From assembly GCA_001768235.1 (NCBI GenBank), contig MENK01000029.1, positions 43,637-107,636 on the forward strand: a stretch of DNA of 64,000 bases. Reading direction: 5' to 3'. This stretch comes from Bacteroidetes bacterium GWB2_32_14 (GTDB taxonomy: Bacteria; Bacteroidota; Bacteroidia; Bacteroidales; UBA12077). A program made the position numbers and the translations under genes. Each line of letters begins with the position of its first letter. Positions within the stretch are counted from its first letter, which is position 1. This document shows positions 39,302 to 49,232 of the stretch, in pieces. Under the pieces are notes generated by a model. That model made no database searches. It saw only the letters and a program-made list of their open reading frames with translations, and was not told where the DNA came from.

Positions 39302-42300
39302 TTACTGTTTCATTTTTGAGATTTTCTCTCTAAGATTTAGTTTATAAAAATAACGAATACTTAAACGTAAAACATCTAAATACAGGCTTATAAATAATAA
39401 AAAAATTCCAAACCACATGATTAATAAATTAAACCACAGGGTATCAATCTTAACCCCCCGGATAATCTTTACAGGAGCATAAAAATGAGCACCCCCGTAA
39501 TTTGATGTTGGAAACATAAAAACGGGATCTTTTTTTTGAACCAGCTGGTTGTCGGTTTGATAAATTTTATAAAGCTCATTTCTGTTTAATACCAGGTCGG
39601 CTAATTTTTTATTGTAGTAATTTTGCTTGAACTTTACAAACTCGTTATTTCCCATCTCGGCTACTAAATTGTTGTATATTATATCTTTGCGTTCGCTGGC
39701 CAGTTTACCTTCTTCGGTAAATATGGTCTTAACAAAATACAAATATCCAAAAACATTCTCTGCAACATCTTCGCTAAAATCAGAATAATTAATTTGTTGG
39801 ATATACTCAAAAGGAGGCGTGTTCGCGCTTTTAACGAGATAATTGATTTCGTTAGTAATAATTTTCAAATCATTAACTAACGCGACAGAGTCCGTGCCAC
39901 TCTCTTTTCTCATCATACATTGTTCAAGTTTATTTTCGAGTTGAGGAATTAGAAACGCGGTTCGATAGTCGCTGTTGCTAATTATTTGTTCATCGTCGAA
40001 GAAGTACTTTTCAAATTTGTTTTTCTTAAACTGTTCAACAGTAATGGCTTCATAAGCCCAGCGTGTGGGCATCAAATTGCCTATTACAGGAACATGAATT
40101 TTTGATGTGAGGCTTTTATGCAGATCGTCGAAAGGAATCATTGCACCTCCAAGCAATAATTGAGGAACAAGGATTAGAGGGATGAGAATATATATTGCAA
40201 TTACTGAATTTAACCCGGATGAGATATTTAACCCAATCATATTTCCAATACATGCTGAAGTAAATAATATGAGCCAAAACGGGAGTATCATACCATGAAT
40301 TTCAAGAATGGTATTTCCAATGAGAGTATATAAGAATGTTTGAATGGCGGACAATCCGAATAAAAAAACAATTTTTGAATTGATATAACTAAACCAGCTT
40401 AACTGGAGGAACGATTCACGTTCAAGGATTTTTCGGTCTTTAATAATTTCCTCGGCGCTTATAGTTAGTCCCAGGAAAATTGCAACAACAACTGACATGA
40501 ATAAATAAACAGGCAGGTTTTTGTTTTCGGCAAATATATAGCCCGATGGAGTCATATATTTAGTAAAGAAACCAAGTATGAATGCAAGTAAAGGTGCTTC
40601 AAACAGGTTTATAAAAAGATATTGTTTATTTTCAATTTTAGAGATCAGGTTTCGCATACTGAATACTCTAAACTGGCGGATAAAATCGGGGATTTTAAAT
40701 TCTGTTACAGGAAGTTTGTCTTCTGTGTGCTTAGGTTTTAATACTTGTTCAATGTTATTTACATACCTGTAATACCATGCTTCGGGAGATGTTTTTCGGT
40801 TGCGCGTTTCTTTTCCGTATTCGTCGATTTCTTTAGCTTCAACAATTTGGAGAATTTGTTCCGGATTAATTGTTCCACAACAGGTACATTCACTTTCGGC
40901 AGCGTTTACAAGTAATGTTATGGTTTTAAAATATACAACAGCTTCAACGGGATTCCCCTGATAAATAGGATAGCCCCCTTTATCAAGTACCCATAATTTA
41001 TCGAAAAGCTTAAAATTCTCCGACGATGGTTGATGAATATTTGCAAGGACTAATCTTCCTTTCAGGGTTTGTTCTTTTAAAAGATACATTACTTTTTCAG
41101 AATCCATTGATGATAGTCCCGAGGTTGGTTCATCTACAAAAAGTAATAATGGTTCGCGCATGAGTTCTAATCCAATATTTAATCTTTTGCGCTGGCCACC
41201 GCTTATAAATTTTTTTAATGGATTACCAACTTGTAAGTGTCTAATGTCAAACAAATCTAAATCAATAAGCACATTATTTACTTTTTCGATTATTTCATCA
41301 TCTGAGTAATTACTAAAACAAAGTTTGGCATTGTAATATAAGTTCTGATAAACAGTTAATTCTTCGAAAAGCAAATCGTCCTGGGGCACAAAACCAATTA
41401 GCCCGGTAAGGTATTTTTTATTGTAATGAACATTAAAATTGTTGATTTTTACTTTGCCTCTTGATGGGAGCATTTTCCCGCTTAAAATATTAAATAACGT
41501 TGATTTTCCCACACCACTTCCACCCATAATACCTATTAACTGGCCTGACTCTTCGGAAAAGTTAAATTTTTGAATTCCATTTTTACTGTTTCTGAATTGG
41601 AATTCCAGGTTTTCAGCAGAAAAAACAAGCTTTGAATCAACAGAAGTGCTGATAAATTTCGAAGCAATATCAAAATAATATATATTTTCAATATTGGGGC
41701 CTTTAATTATAGCTCCTTTTTTTAATAAATAGGGTCTCCCCGGGATAATTTTTTTACTGTCTGCAAAAAGACTAAGTTCTCCCGTGTATCTGAATACGAA
41801 TGAATTAATAGATTTAATATAAAAAACGACTATTTTTCCGTATAAATTTTCCCTATATAAAAAATGGTTCTCGTTGTTTTTCTGAGCAACCTTTTTTTTC
41901 ATAACCCAGGCAATGTTATCCGACCATTCCCGAACCTGGTTATCGATTATAAGTACTTTCTCTTTGTCTAGCAGGTCTGTATTACCATCAAAAATAAATA
42001 TTTTAAAATTATTGAGTTCAGATTCAGGTAAGTTAAACGACTTAGCAACAGTTTTAACAAACTCAAGCTCCTGTTCAGTAACAATCTGATCTTCGTGAAC
42101 AAACTCGAGCAATTGTAACAATACGATTATGCGTTCATTTAATAACAATCCTTTTTTTATCTGACTGCACACGTTTGTTATTTGAAATGAAATTAATGAG
42201 GTGTTTTCTGAAATATTTTGTGCATCGTCCGAGTCGAGCTCTCGTTGATAGAACTCGTAGTAATTGTTAAATAAACGAAGATATTCTTTTACCAAATCTG

Positions 42301-42424
42301 TTGTCAGGTAACGTTGGAGGTATTGTTCAACAATTTTTCTGCCTTTTGCAGTAATTCCGCCAGGGTTAACATTTGCAACAATAGCAAATAAATGAATCAG
42401 GGCATTTAATATAGATTCACTCAT
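39302..42424 (-). CDS. ABCG-like ABC transporter, fused ATPase and permease with extra domains
   Basis: 1040 residues. Residues 1-~150 are helical and acidic, resembling a TerB/DjlA-like domain. An FHA- or beta-like stretch follows (~170-260). The ATPase begins near 295: Walker A GIMGGSGVGKSTLF, signature FISGGQRKRLNIGLEL and Walker B LLLFVDEPTSGLSSMDS. A Cys-rich segment (ESECTCCGTINPEQ) precedes the ABC-2 permease, whose six helices start near 595. A ~200-residue soluble region lies before the last helix. The ATPase-then-permease order is that of ABCG (White) half-transporters. Substrate unknown. Confidence 0.88.
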   Translation of the reverse strand: MSESILNALIHLFAIVANVNPGGITAKGRKIVEQYLQRYLTTDLVKEYLRLFNNYYEFYQRELDSDDAQNISENTSLISFQITNVCSQIKKGLLLNERIIVLLQLLEFVHEDQIVTEQELEFVKTVAKSFNLPESELNNFKIFIFDGNTDLLDKEKVLIIDNQVREWSDNIAWVMKKKVAQKNNENHFLYRENLYGKIVVFYIKSINSFVFRYTGELSLFADSKKIIPGRPYLLKKGAIIKGPNIENIYYFDIASKFISTSVDSKLVFSAENLEFQFRNSKNGIQKFNFSEESGQLIGIMGGSGVGKSTLFNILSGKMLPSRGKVKINNFNVHYNKKYLTGLIGFVPQDDLLFEELTVYQNLYYNAKLCFSNYSDDEIIEKVNNVLIDLDLFDIRHLQVGNPLKKFISGGQRKRLNIGLELMREPLLLFVDEPTSGLSSMDSEKVMYLLKEQTLKGRLVLANIHQPSSENFKLFDKLWVLDKGGYPIYQGNPVEAVVYFKTITLLVNAAESECTCCGTINPEQILQIVEAKEIDEYGKETRNRKTSPEAWYYRYVNNIEQVLKPKHTEDKLPVTEFKIPDFIRQFRVFSMRNLISKIENKQYLFINLFEAPLLAFILGFFTKYMTPSGYIFAENKNLPVYLFMSVVVAIFLGLTISAEEIIKDRKILERESFLQLSWFSYINSKIVFLFGLSAIQTFLYTLIGNTILEIHGMILPFWLILFTSACIGNMIGLNISSGLNSVIAIYILIPLILVPQLLLGGAMIPFDDLHKSLTSKIHVPVIGNLMPTRWAYEAITVEQFKKNKFEKYFFDDEQIISNSDYRTAFLIPQLENKLEQCMMRKESGTDSVALVNDLKIITNEINYLVKSANTPPFEYIQQINYSDFSEDVAENVFGYLYFVKTIFTEEGKLASERKDIIYNNLVAEMGNNEFVKFKQNYYNKKLADLVLNRNELYKIYQTDNQLVQKKDPVFMFPTSNYGGAHFYAPVKIIRGVKIDTLWFNLLIMWFGIFLLFISLYLDVLRLSIRYFYKLNLREKISKMKQ

Positions 42425-42599
42425 GAATAGTTGATATTAATTATCCGGATATTTTAATCTCTGGTAATTTTAACTGTATAATATTATAAAAAAAAACGGT
42501 TTCCCCGTCATAAAATTCAATCCAAATTTATCATTTAACAAAAAAATCATTTTGTATGCAAACTTTCTGGTATAGTTTTTTGATATAACGGATGATTTT

Positions 42600-42638
42600 A
42601 ATACAAAAAAAATGCTCATGCCTCTAAGCATGAGCATT
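42600..42638 (-). terminator. Terminator of the lipoprotein gene
   Basis: Perfect 11-base-pair stem (42611-42621 with 42628-42638) and a 6-base loop. On the minus strand it is followed by a T-run (the A-run at 42603-42612 on the plus strand). It lies 18 bases after the lipoprotein gene's stop codon. Confidence 0.85.
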
Positions 42639-42655
42639 AAATAAATTATATTTTT

Positions 42656-43492
42656 TTATGAAATAATTCTGGTACGTAAAGCTTCTGTTTGTGAAATTAT
42701 TTGTTCAAGTTGCTTTTCTGTAATTCCCTTTTCATCAATACTATCATAAATAGTTTTTATTGGATTTAAATCGTTTAAAATAGATTGAATAGTCTCGTGG
42801 CTATTGTGAGGAACCAGCAATTCAATTAATTTATTAAGTGCTGTTTTTTGATGCATTATTACACTGACTAATTCCGGGTTATTATAAACAGTTTCGGATA
42901 TATTACACGAAATATACATTGCTTCAACCCAACTTCCTGCAAGTACAAGTAATGATAAATCTTCTTTGCTGTTTTTAACCAGGTAATTGTAGGTATCGTA
43001 AAACGAATTTGTAATTAAATTTACAAGAGTATCTTTATTATCAATATTTGCTTCTACTTTATCAACAAAATCTTTATTAAATGCACCGGTGATATCAAGT
43101 TGAATAATCAGTTCCTGCGATGCATCCATAAAATTCATTACTTCCTGTTTCATGTTGTAAGTACTTGCATAACTAAGGTCGGCACTGTAAATACCAAGAT
43201 TTAATGCCTGATCTTTATCCGTAAAATATTTATCAACATTTTCTAAAGGATTAGTAATTCCAATAATATAACTGGCTTCGATTTTATTTATCATATGAAT
43301 AACTTCGTATGATGTAGGCAGGGGGTAAACTACATCGCGAACGGTTTGCTTAACGGCATCTTTATCAAGTTTTGCCTCTGATGATTCAACCGGTTCTCCT
43401 TTTTTTCCTGTACAATTTGTAAGAATAACTACAAATAGACCTGCAATAAATACGATAATTGATTTTCTGAATAGTAATTTCGGTGTTTTCAT
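42656..43492 (-). CDS. Hypothetical lipoprotein
   Basis: 278 residues. A hydrophobic signal sequence ends in a lipobox (VVILTNC). The mature protein is helical and acidic, with segments like YPLPTSYEVIHMINKIEASYI and LAGSWVEAMYISCNI. This resembles a group of uncharacterised Bacteroidota lipoproteins, but I cannot name the family. It has its own terminator, so it is probably a single-gene unit. Confidence 0.7.
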   Translation of the reverse strand: MKTPKLLFRKSIIVFIAGLFVVILTNCTGKKGEPVESSEAKLDKDAVKQTVRDVVYPLPTSYEVIHMINKIEASYIIGITNPLENVDKYFTDKDQALNLGIYSADLSYASTYNMKQEVMNFMDASQELIIQLDITGAFNKDFVDKVEANIDNKDTLVNLITNSFYDTYNYLVKNSKEDLSLLVLAGSWVEAMYISCNISETVYNNPELVSVIMHQKTALNKLIELLVPHNSHETIQSILNDLNPIKTIYDSIDEKGITEKQLEQIISQTEALRTRIIS

Positions 43493-43578
43493 TTTATTTT
43501 AGTTTATATTCTTTTTACTTTCTATTTTAATGTTCTGTTTCAAGGGCACAAGTTACTTAATTTTTGTAAAAGTTATAT

Positions 43579-44478
43579 TCAATGTCTGAATAATTTTCGG
43601 TATGTAAAGCCCCAAAGTTCAATTCTCTTTTCTAAATATGCAAATAATATGGTGCTAAAAAAAGTTACAGAACCATAAATAACAGAAACCATTGACATGT
43701 CGTAATTGTTCAATAAACTTTGTGCTACAAAAATTCCAATAATGCTATTTTTTAAACCCACTTCAATGCTAATAGTTATATTGTTTTTCCCGCCCAGGCC
43801 TAGAAATTTTGCAATTATATAAACAACAGCCATTGAAATAAAGTTTAATGCCAATGCCCAGGGTATTAAAAATAAATAATCATAAATATTTTTTCCTGAT
43901 TTATTATCTCCGAATAAAATAATCATTGTAAAAACAATTAATAAGACAAGAGGTAAAATTATTTTTAAAGGTTGTTCGGCTTTAATTGCAAATTTAAAAG
44001 AATATGAACGAATAATCATTCCGATAATAACGGGAACAATTACTGTAAGTAAAATATTAAAAAAAGTATCAAGAAATGATAAATGAATATCGCGTTCAAT
44101 TCCTATAAATAGTGTTAATCCAAGATTTACATATAAAGGCAATGTAATCAGAATTATCATGCTGTTTATTGAAGTCAGGGAAACCGATAAAGCCAAATTG
44201 CCCCGTAATACATGAGTAATTAAATTTGTGGCAGAACCTCCGGCACAAGCACTTATTATAATAAACCCGACTTTAAAGTAAGGATCCAGGTTTGAAAACC
44301 CAACGAATAAAAAAGAGATTAATGGTAATAAAAGGGCCTGACAAATTATACCTGTCAGGATAGCTTTGGGATAACGAAAAATGTTTGTAAAGTCACGTTT
44401 CTCTAACGACAGGCCCATGCCCATCATTATAATAACTAATGATACAGGAAGCAGGTAAGTAGATATAAAAGCATGCAT
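43579..44478 (-). CDS. Bile acid:sodium symporter (BASS) family transporter
   Basis: 299 residues, about nine or ten membrane helices. The N-terminal LPVSLVIIMMGMGLSLEKRDF, the IISACAGGSATNLITHVLRGN segment (shortened here) and the GLKNSIIGIFVAQSLL motif are those of the SBF/BASS family. Members take up organic anions with sodium. The substrate cannot be told; bile acids are unlikely for a free-living organism. Single gene, with a 465-base gene-free region upstream. Confidence 0.88.
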   Translation of the reverse strand: MHAFISTYLLPVSLVIIMMGMGLSLEKRDFTNIFRYPKAILTGIICQALLLPLISFLFVGFSNLDPYFKVGFIIISACAGGSATNLITHVLRGNLALSVSLTSINSMIILITLPLYVNLGLTLFIGIERDIHLSFLDTFFNILLTVIVPVIIGMIIRSYSFKFAIKAEQPLKIILPLVLLIVFTMIILFGDNKSGKNIYDYLFLIPWALALNFISMAVVYIIAKFLGLGGKNNITISIEVGLKNSIIGIFVAQSLLNNYDMSMVSVIYGSVTFFSTILFAYLEKRIELWGFTYRKLFRH

Positions 44479-44943
44479 GAGACTAAATTAAATAACTTCC
44501 GGCGAATAAAAAAACGAAAAGACAGGGGATTATTTAAAATAAAGAAATCGGTGACTGTTTTCTTTCTCATGATTTAGCTTTATATTTAATATCACTATTG
44601 TCCGGTAAAATTGAAACCAATAAAGATGTCGCAACTATGTTGCTTTATAAATTTTATAATGTATTTATCTACAAATATATAGCAACTACGTTGCTAATAT
44701 AAATACTGCGTAGCACCTGCCTGCCGCAGGCTGGGTAAAATCTTTGTAGAATTAAATAGTAAATAAAAATGAAGCCACTTAGTGGCGAAATCTAAGAAAA
44801 GGCTTAATATTATTCATATTACAAGGTTTAATAAAATTTTAATCGAACACCAATGATTTAATATTAATAAATTGCCTGCAGCTGATTAAACGGATATCCT
44901 GGTTCAGTGGTCTAAGATAAAATCCTTAAACTCATTTATATAT
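44479..44943. other. Gene-free region between divergent BASS and M14 genes, with short palindromes
   Basis: 465 bases without a convincing ORF. It contains two copies of a 13-base palindrome (GCAACTATGTTGC 44631-44643; GCAACTACGTTGC 44682-44694), GCCTGCCGCAGGC (44719-44731) and GCCACTTAGTGGC (44774-44786). CTACAAATAT precedes the second palindrome by a few bases, and TTTGTAGA lies at 44743-44750. Such units recur in Bacteroidota intergenic regions. No full promoter could be assigned for either neighbour. Confidence 0.55.
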
Positions 44944-47565
44944 ATGAAAAAAATTACCCTGCTTATTTTTACAATAATATTAACGTTAACAAGCAGTTCG
45001 TTAATATCGCAAAACTCAAATATCCCTAATCCTGAAAGTTATTTTGGATTTACTCCCGGAGCAGATAAAATGCTTTTCGACTATGAAAGGTTAGTATCTT
45101 ATTTACAGGAACTCGAAAAAGTGTCGCCAATGATAAAGCTTGAAAAAATTGGTGAATCACCCCTGGGCAGGCCTGTTTACATTGCCCTGATATCATCTGC
45201 CGGGAATATTAAAAATTTAAACCGGTTAAAAGAAATAAGCAGGGAGCTTGCTTTAAATCCAAATTTAACTCCCGGGCAAAGGGAACAATATGTAAATGAT
45301 GGGAAAGTTTTTTTCTTATTTACTTTATCTATGCATTCTAACGAGGTTGCACCATCACAATCGCTGCCTCTTATAGCCTACGAAATGTTAACATCGGGTG
45401 ATGAAGAATTAAAGAACCAGTTAGAGAATGTAGTTTACATGGTCGTGCCGAATCACAATCCCGACGGAATGGATATGGTTGTTGAACACTATACTAAATA
45501 TAAAAATACAAAGTATGACGGATCGTCTTTACCCGGTTTGTATCACAAGTATGTAGGGCACGATAATAACCGCGATTTTGTTGCTTTAACACAGCAGGAT
45601 ACAAAAGCAATTTCAATGTTATTTAGTAAGGAATGGTTTCCGCAGGTTATGGTCGAAAAACACCAAATGGGCTCAGGCGGGCCACGATATTTTGTTTCTC
45701 CGCCTCACGATCCGATTGCAGAAAATATTGACGCGGGAATATGGAACTGGATGAAAATATTTGGTTCAAAAACAATTACAAAACTTACTGACGCGGGTTT
45801 AAAAGGTGTAACCCAGAATTACCTGTTCGATGATTATTGGCCAGGTGCTACTGAAACGTGTATCTGGAAAAATATTATCGGGATGTTAACCGAAGGAGCA
45901 AGTGTAAATTATGCAACCCCGATCTATATTGAACCGAACGAATTACAGGCTTGGGGTAAAGGTATGGGTGAGTATAAGAAAAGTATTAACATGCCAGAAC
46001 CTTGGACGGGTGGATGGTGGAGGTTAAGCGATTTGATCCAATACGAGATTGTTTCAACAAAAGCATATCTTGAGACAGCATCTGTTTATAAAGAAGAAAT
46101 ACTGAATTTCAGAAACGAACTGTGTAAAAAAGAAGTAGAGAAAGGGAAAACCGAAGCCCCGTATTTTTATATCCTGCCTAAAAATCAACACGATAAGAGC
46201 GAATTGGTTAACCTGGTTAATCTTCTCGATGAGCATGGTGTTGCTGTTTATGAACTTGAAAGAGATGTGATAATTGAAAATACAAGTTATTTCAAAGGCG
46301 ATATTATTATTCCTCTGGCACAACCTTTCAGGGCATTTATTAAAGAAATGATGGAAGCTCAACAATTCCCGGCACGGCATTATACACCCAACGGGCAGCT
46401 TATCGAACCTTATGATATCACGTCGTGGTCGCTTCCTTTGCATAAAGGAATTCAGAGTATTGAAATAGATAAAAATATGGAGAATTTTGCTGATTCATAT
46501 AAGCCTGTTCAAATGCCATATTCTTTGGCAAATGAAACCTATTCCGGGTTTAATGCTGTTGTTCTTTCTTCTAACTACAACAATAGCTATTTAGCAGCAT
46601 TTACAGCATTGAAAAATGGTTTAAAAGTTGAACAGCTTACTATAAATAGCACAATAGCCGGTAATAATGTTCCATCGGGTAGTTTTATTATTTACAAAGG
46701 TGAAAAATTTGAAAATGTTGAAAAATTAATTACTGTAAATCCCTTGTATATTAAGGAGCCGATAAATAAAAATGTACGACAACTGAGTTTGCCCCGAATA
46801 GCATTAATTGAAAGTTATTTTCATGCAATGGATGCCGGATGGACCAGGTATGTTTTTGATTCGTACAATATTCCTTTTAAAATGATTCGCCCCGGCGAAA
46901 TTGAAAATATTGATTTTGAAAAAGATTTTGATGTAATTATAATCCCCGATGAAGCGAAATCGGTACTAATTGACGGGAAATATGCAGCACAAAACGAGCA
47001 GTATTTTGTGAATTACCCTCCTGAATATTTAAAAGGGATGGGTAAAGCAGGCCACGAAAAAATTCTTAAATTCATTAGTAATGGAGGTACAGTTATAGCC
47101 TGGCGAGAAGCAACCGAATTGTTCTCGGGAGTTTTAAGTTATTCTTTACCTGATAAAAAAACTGAAGAATTTGAGTTCCCTGTTAAAGATATATCTAAAG
47201 ATATTGTCAAATCTGGCTTTGCATGTCCGGGGTCGTTGTTAAAAATAAACCTTAAAACAAATCACCCGATAACTTACGGATTGCCGGAACAAATAGGAGT
47301 TTTTCATCGCGAGGGCCCTGTATTTACAACATGGCAACCTTTCTTTGATGTGGATAGAAGAGTTATTGCAACATTTCCCGAAAAAGATATACTCCTTAGC
47401 GGGTATTCCGAAAATGAAGAAAAAATAGGGAATAAATCTTCAATCGTGTGGTTAAAAAAGGGAAAAGGACAAGTAGTGTTACTCAGTTTTAGTCCACAGT
47501 TCAGGGCATCGACACCCGGAACTTACAAACTGTTGTTTAACTCGATTCTTTTACCCGATTTATAA
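44944..47565 (+). CDS. Secreted M14-family zinc metallopeptidase
   Basis: 873 residues with a signal peptide (LLIFTIILTLTSSSLIS). The M14 zinc pair is His-x2-Glu in LSMHSNEVAPSQS (near 130). VVPNHNPDGMDM and GHDNNRDFVALTQQ are M14 motifs, and the third ligand His is near 239 in VEKHQMGSGG. The C-terminal half (from ~560) is a separate alpha/beta region (NFDVIIIPDEA-like text) without known motifs. It has no T9SS tail, so it is likely periplasmic. Substrate unknown; peptide or peptidoglycan turnover is possible. Confidence 0.87.
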   Translation: MKKITLLIFTIILTLTSSSLISQNSNIPNPESYFGFTPGADKMLFDYERLVSYLQELEKVSPMIKLEKIGESPLGRPVYIALISSAGNIKNLNRLKEISRELALNPNLTPGQREQYVNDGKVFFLFTLSMHSNEVAPSQSLPLIAYEMLTSGDEELKNQLENVVYMVVPNHNPDGMDMVVEHYTKYKNTKYDGSSLPGLYHKYVGHDNNRDFVALTQQDTKAISMLFSKEWFPQVMVEKHQMGSGGPRYFVSPPHDPIAENIDAGIWNWMKIFGSKTITKLTDAGLKGVTQNYLFDDYWPGATETCIWKNIIGMLTEGASVNYATPIYIEPNELQAWGKGMGEYKKSINMPEPWTGGWWRLSDLIQYEIVSTKAYLETASVYKEEILNFRNELCKKEVEKGKTEAPYFYILPKNQHDKSELVNLVNLLDEHGVAVYELERDVIIENTSYFKGDIIIPLAQPFRAFIKEMMEAQQFPARHYTPNGQLIEPYDITSWSLPLHKGIQSIEIDKNMENFADSYKPVQMPYSLANETYSGFNAVVLSSNYNNSYLAAFTALKNGLKVEQLTINSTIAGNNVPSGSFIIYKGEKFENVEKLITVNPLYIKEPINKNVRQLSLPRIALIESYFHAMDAGWTRYVFDSYNIPFKMIRPGEIENIDFEKDFDVIIIPDEAKSVLIDGKYAAQNEQYFVNYPPEYLKGMGKAGHEKILKFISNGGTVIAWREATELFSGVLSYSLPDKKTEEFEFPVKDISKDIVKSGFACPGSLLKINLKTNHPITYGLPEQIGVFHREGPVFTTWQPFFDVDRRVIATFPEKDILLSGYSENEEKIGNKSSIVWLKKGKGQVVLLSFSPQFRASTPGTYKLLFNSILLPDL

Positions 47566-47572
47566 AAAAATA

Positions 47573-47686
47573 AGCGGAGCAAGATCCATTAACCAACCGG
47601 GAAATCGCGAAGATAAACATGAGGTTTAATTTCAGGGGTATTTGATTTACTAACCCGGGTATAACCATTCTACTTCTTGCTCCGCT
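47573..47686. other. Nested-stem element after the M14 peptidase gene
   Basis: A perfect 12-base inverted repeat (47573-47584 with 47675-47686) encloses nested pairings: CCGGG (47597-47601) with CCCGG (47654-47658), AAAT-type pairs next to it (to 47629-47633), and a TAAAC/GTTTA hairpin with a 5-base loop (47614-47628). T-rich tracts flank both sides, so it could end transcription on either strand. The ~90-base interior is unusual for a plain terminator. It may be a structured RNA or a small mobile palindrome. Confidence 0.5.
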
Positions 47687-47798
47687 ATATTTTTCTTACC
47701 TATATGATAAACAAAACAGATAATACCCTATTCCGGATTTGTTTTATAATATCCGCGTCATGCGTTAATACTTGAAAAGTTAAATTAAAGGAGACAGA

Positions 47799-48485
47799 TT
47801 ATTTTTTATAAGTAGTTACAAAACAATCAGGATATTCAACAGTAAGTTTGTTTTTGAGTTTCTGTAAATGGAGTTCGTTATTGTAATTTCCAACAATTAC
47901 CCTGTAAACTCTTTGATTGTTAACTATTGCAGGTTCAATATAAATTTCTTCGTTGTATTTTGATTTTAATCGCTCGGCTAACCGGAATACGTTTTCGTCG
48001 TTTTTAAAACTTCCAATTTGTACTCCTTTCCCCGTGGGGATTGTAACAGAAACATCAATTTTGTAATAGTGGGGTTCGTTGTGATTCGATATTGCTTCAG
48101 GAATAATGTCGGGAATATCGTTTGTTGATGCGATTAATTCAAGTTTAACTTTAACAATTCCATTTTCAATAAACTCCAACTCTTTAGCTGCTGATGCAGA
48201 AAGATCAATAATCCGGTTATTTACATACGGCCCCCTGTCGTTTATTCGAACTACAGTAAATTTGTTGTTCACGAGATTTGTAACTTTAACAATACTCCCA
48301 AAAGGAAGGGTTTGATGAGCGGCCGTTTTTTTATCATGAAAATAAATTTCACCATTTGCAGTTGTACGACCTTCAAATTTATCGGCATAAAAACTGGCAA
48401 CACCGGTTTGTTCAAATGCTTCTTGCTGGCTGTAAACCAACCCTGATAAAAAAAATAATATCAATAAAATTAACGGGTGTTTCAT
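47799..48485 (-). CDS. RlpA-family septal ring lipoprotein/lytic transglycosylase-like protein with SPOR domain
   Basis: 228 residues. Signal peptide ending near LVYSQQ, without a lipobox. The double-psi beta-barrel (residues ~25-115) shows [33 protein letters not shown] and [21 protein letters not shown] domain at the C-terminus (~150-228; [20 protein letters not shown]) binds denuded glycan at division sites. Whether it cleaves glycan is not shown by sequence. The start lies 3 bases after the rhomboid stop codon; the two are cotranscribed. Confidence 0.9.
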   Translation of the reverse strand: MKHPLILLILFFLSGLVYSQQEAFEQTGVASFYADKFEGRTTANGEIYFHDKKTAAHQTLPFGSIVKVTNLVNNKFTVVRINDRGPYVNNRIIDLSASAAKELEFIENGIVKVKLELIASTNDIPDIIPEAISNHNEPHYYKIDVSVTIPTGKGVQIGSFKNDENVFRLAERLKSKYNEEIYIEPAIVNNQRVYRVIVGNYNNELHLQKLKNKLTVEYPDCFVTTYKK

Positions 48486-48488
48486 TCT

Positions 48489-49148
48489 TTAATCATTTGG
48501 ATTATTTGTAGAATCAATTTTCCAATATTCATTCTCTGGATTTTCATCATCGGTTTCTTCTTCAATTTCCCAGCTGTATAGTTTTCGTTTTGGTCCCTGG
48601 CCTTTGTAATATACAGCCAAAACGAGCCCTGCAACAGCTCCCATTAAATGAGACTCCCATGAAATTTTAGGTTGAATCGGGAGAATACCCCAAATCATTC
48701 CTCCATATAAAAAGACAACAAGAAGAGAAATTGCCATTAGTCGGATATGATTACGAAATATCCCGCTAAAAAACAGGAACGATGCAAGCCCGTAAACCAG
48801 CCCGCTTGCACCAATATGATAAGCATACCGGGCGCCAAACCAAATCCATATATTTGTAATGAAATAGGTGAGAAAAAAAACAGGGAAAGCAATTTTGTTG
48901 TAAAAATAAAAAAGCCCGACACTTAATATAAAAACAGGAGTACTATTTGCAATTAAATGCGAAAAGTCTGCATGAACCAATGGTGCAGTTAAAATTCCGA
49001 TTAATCCTTTTGACTTTAATGGATAAATACCCAGATATGCTAAATCCAGATTTAAACTGATCTCAATAATTTTTACAAACCATATTATCAAAAGGAATAT
49101 GGCCGGGAAAAACAGGCTTAAAAAAAATCGTTTGCGTTCTTCATTCAT
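48489..49148 (-). CDS. Rhomboid-family intramembrane serine protease
   Basis: 219 residues from the ATG at 49148; another in-frame ATG at 49178 would add ten. Six membrane helices. The catalytic Ser is in HIGASGLVYGLASF and the His in SWESHLMGAVAG. LVHADFSHLIANSTP is the loop-1 His/Asn region. Rhomboids cleave membrane helices of substrate proteins. It is cotranscribed with the RlpA-like gene. Substrate unknown. Confidence 0.92.
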   Translation of the reverse strand: MNEERKRFFLSLFFPAIFLLIIWFVKIIEISLNLDLAYLGIYPLKSKGLIGILTAPLVHADFSHLIANSTPVFILSVGLFYFYNKIAFPVFFLTYFITNIWIWFGARYAYHIGASGLVYGLASFLFFSGIFRNHIRLMAISLLVVFLYGGMIWGILPIQPKISWESHLMGAVAGLVLAVYYKGQGPKRKLYSWEIEEETDDENPENEYWKIDSTNNPND

Positions 49149-49193
49149 ACGGTTAACAAATGTGGCGATAAAGATCATAAAATTTAGGGAATA

Positions 49194-49226
49194 AAAAAAC
49201 CCGGATTATTACCCGGGGTTTTTGCT
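49194..49226 (-). terminator. Terminator of the C25 peptidase gene
   Basis: On the minus strand AAACCCCGG and CCGGGTTT pair with one bulged base around a 7-base loop, followed by a T-run. It lies just after the C25 gene's stop and ahead of the rhomboid gene. Confidence 0.75.
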
Positions 49227-49232
49227 CAAAAT

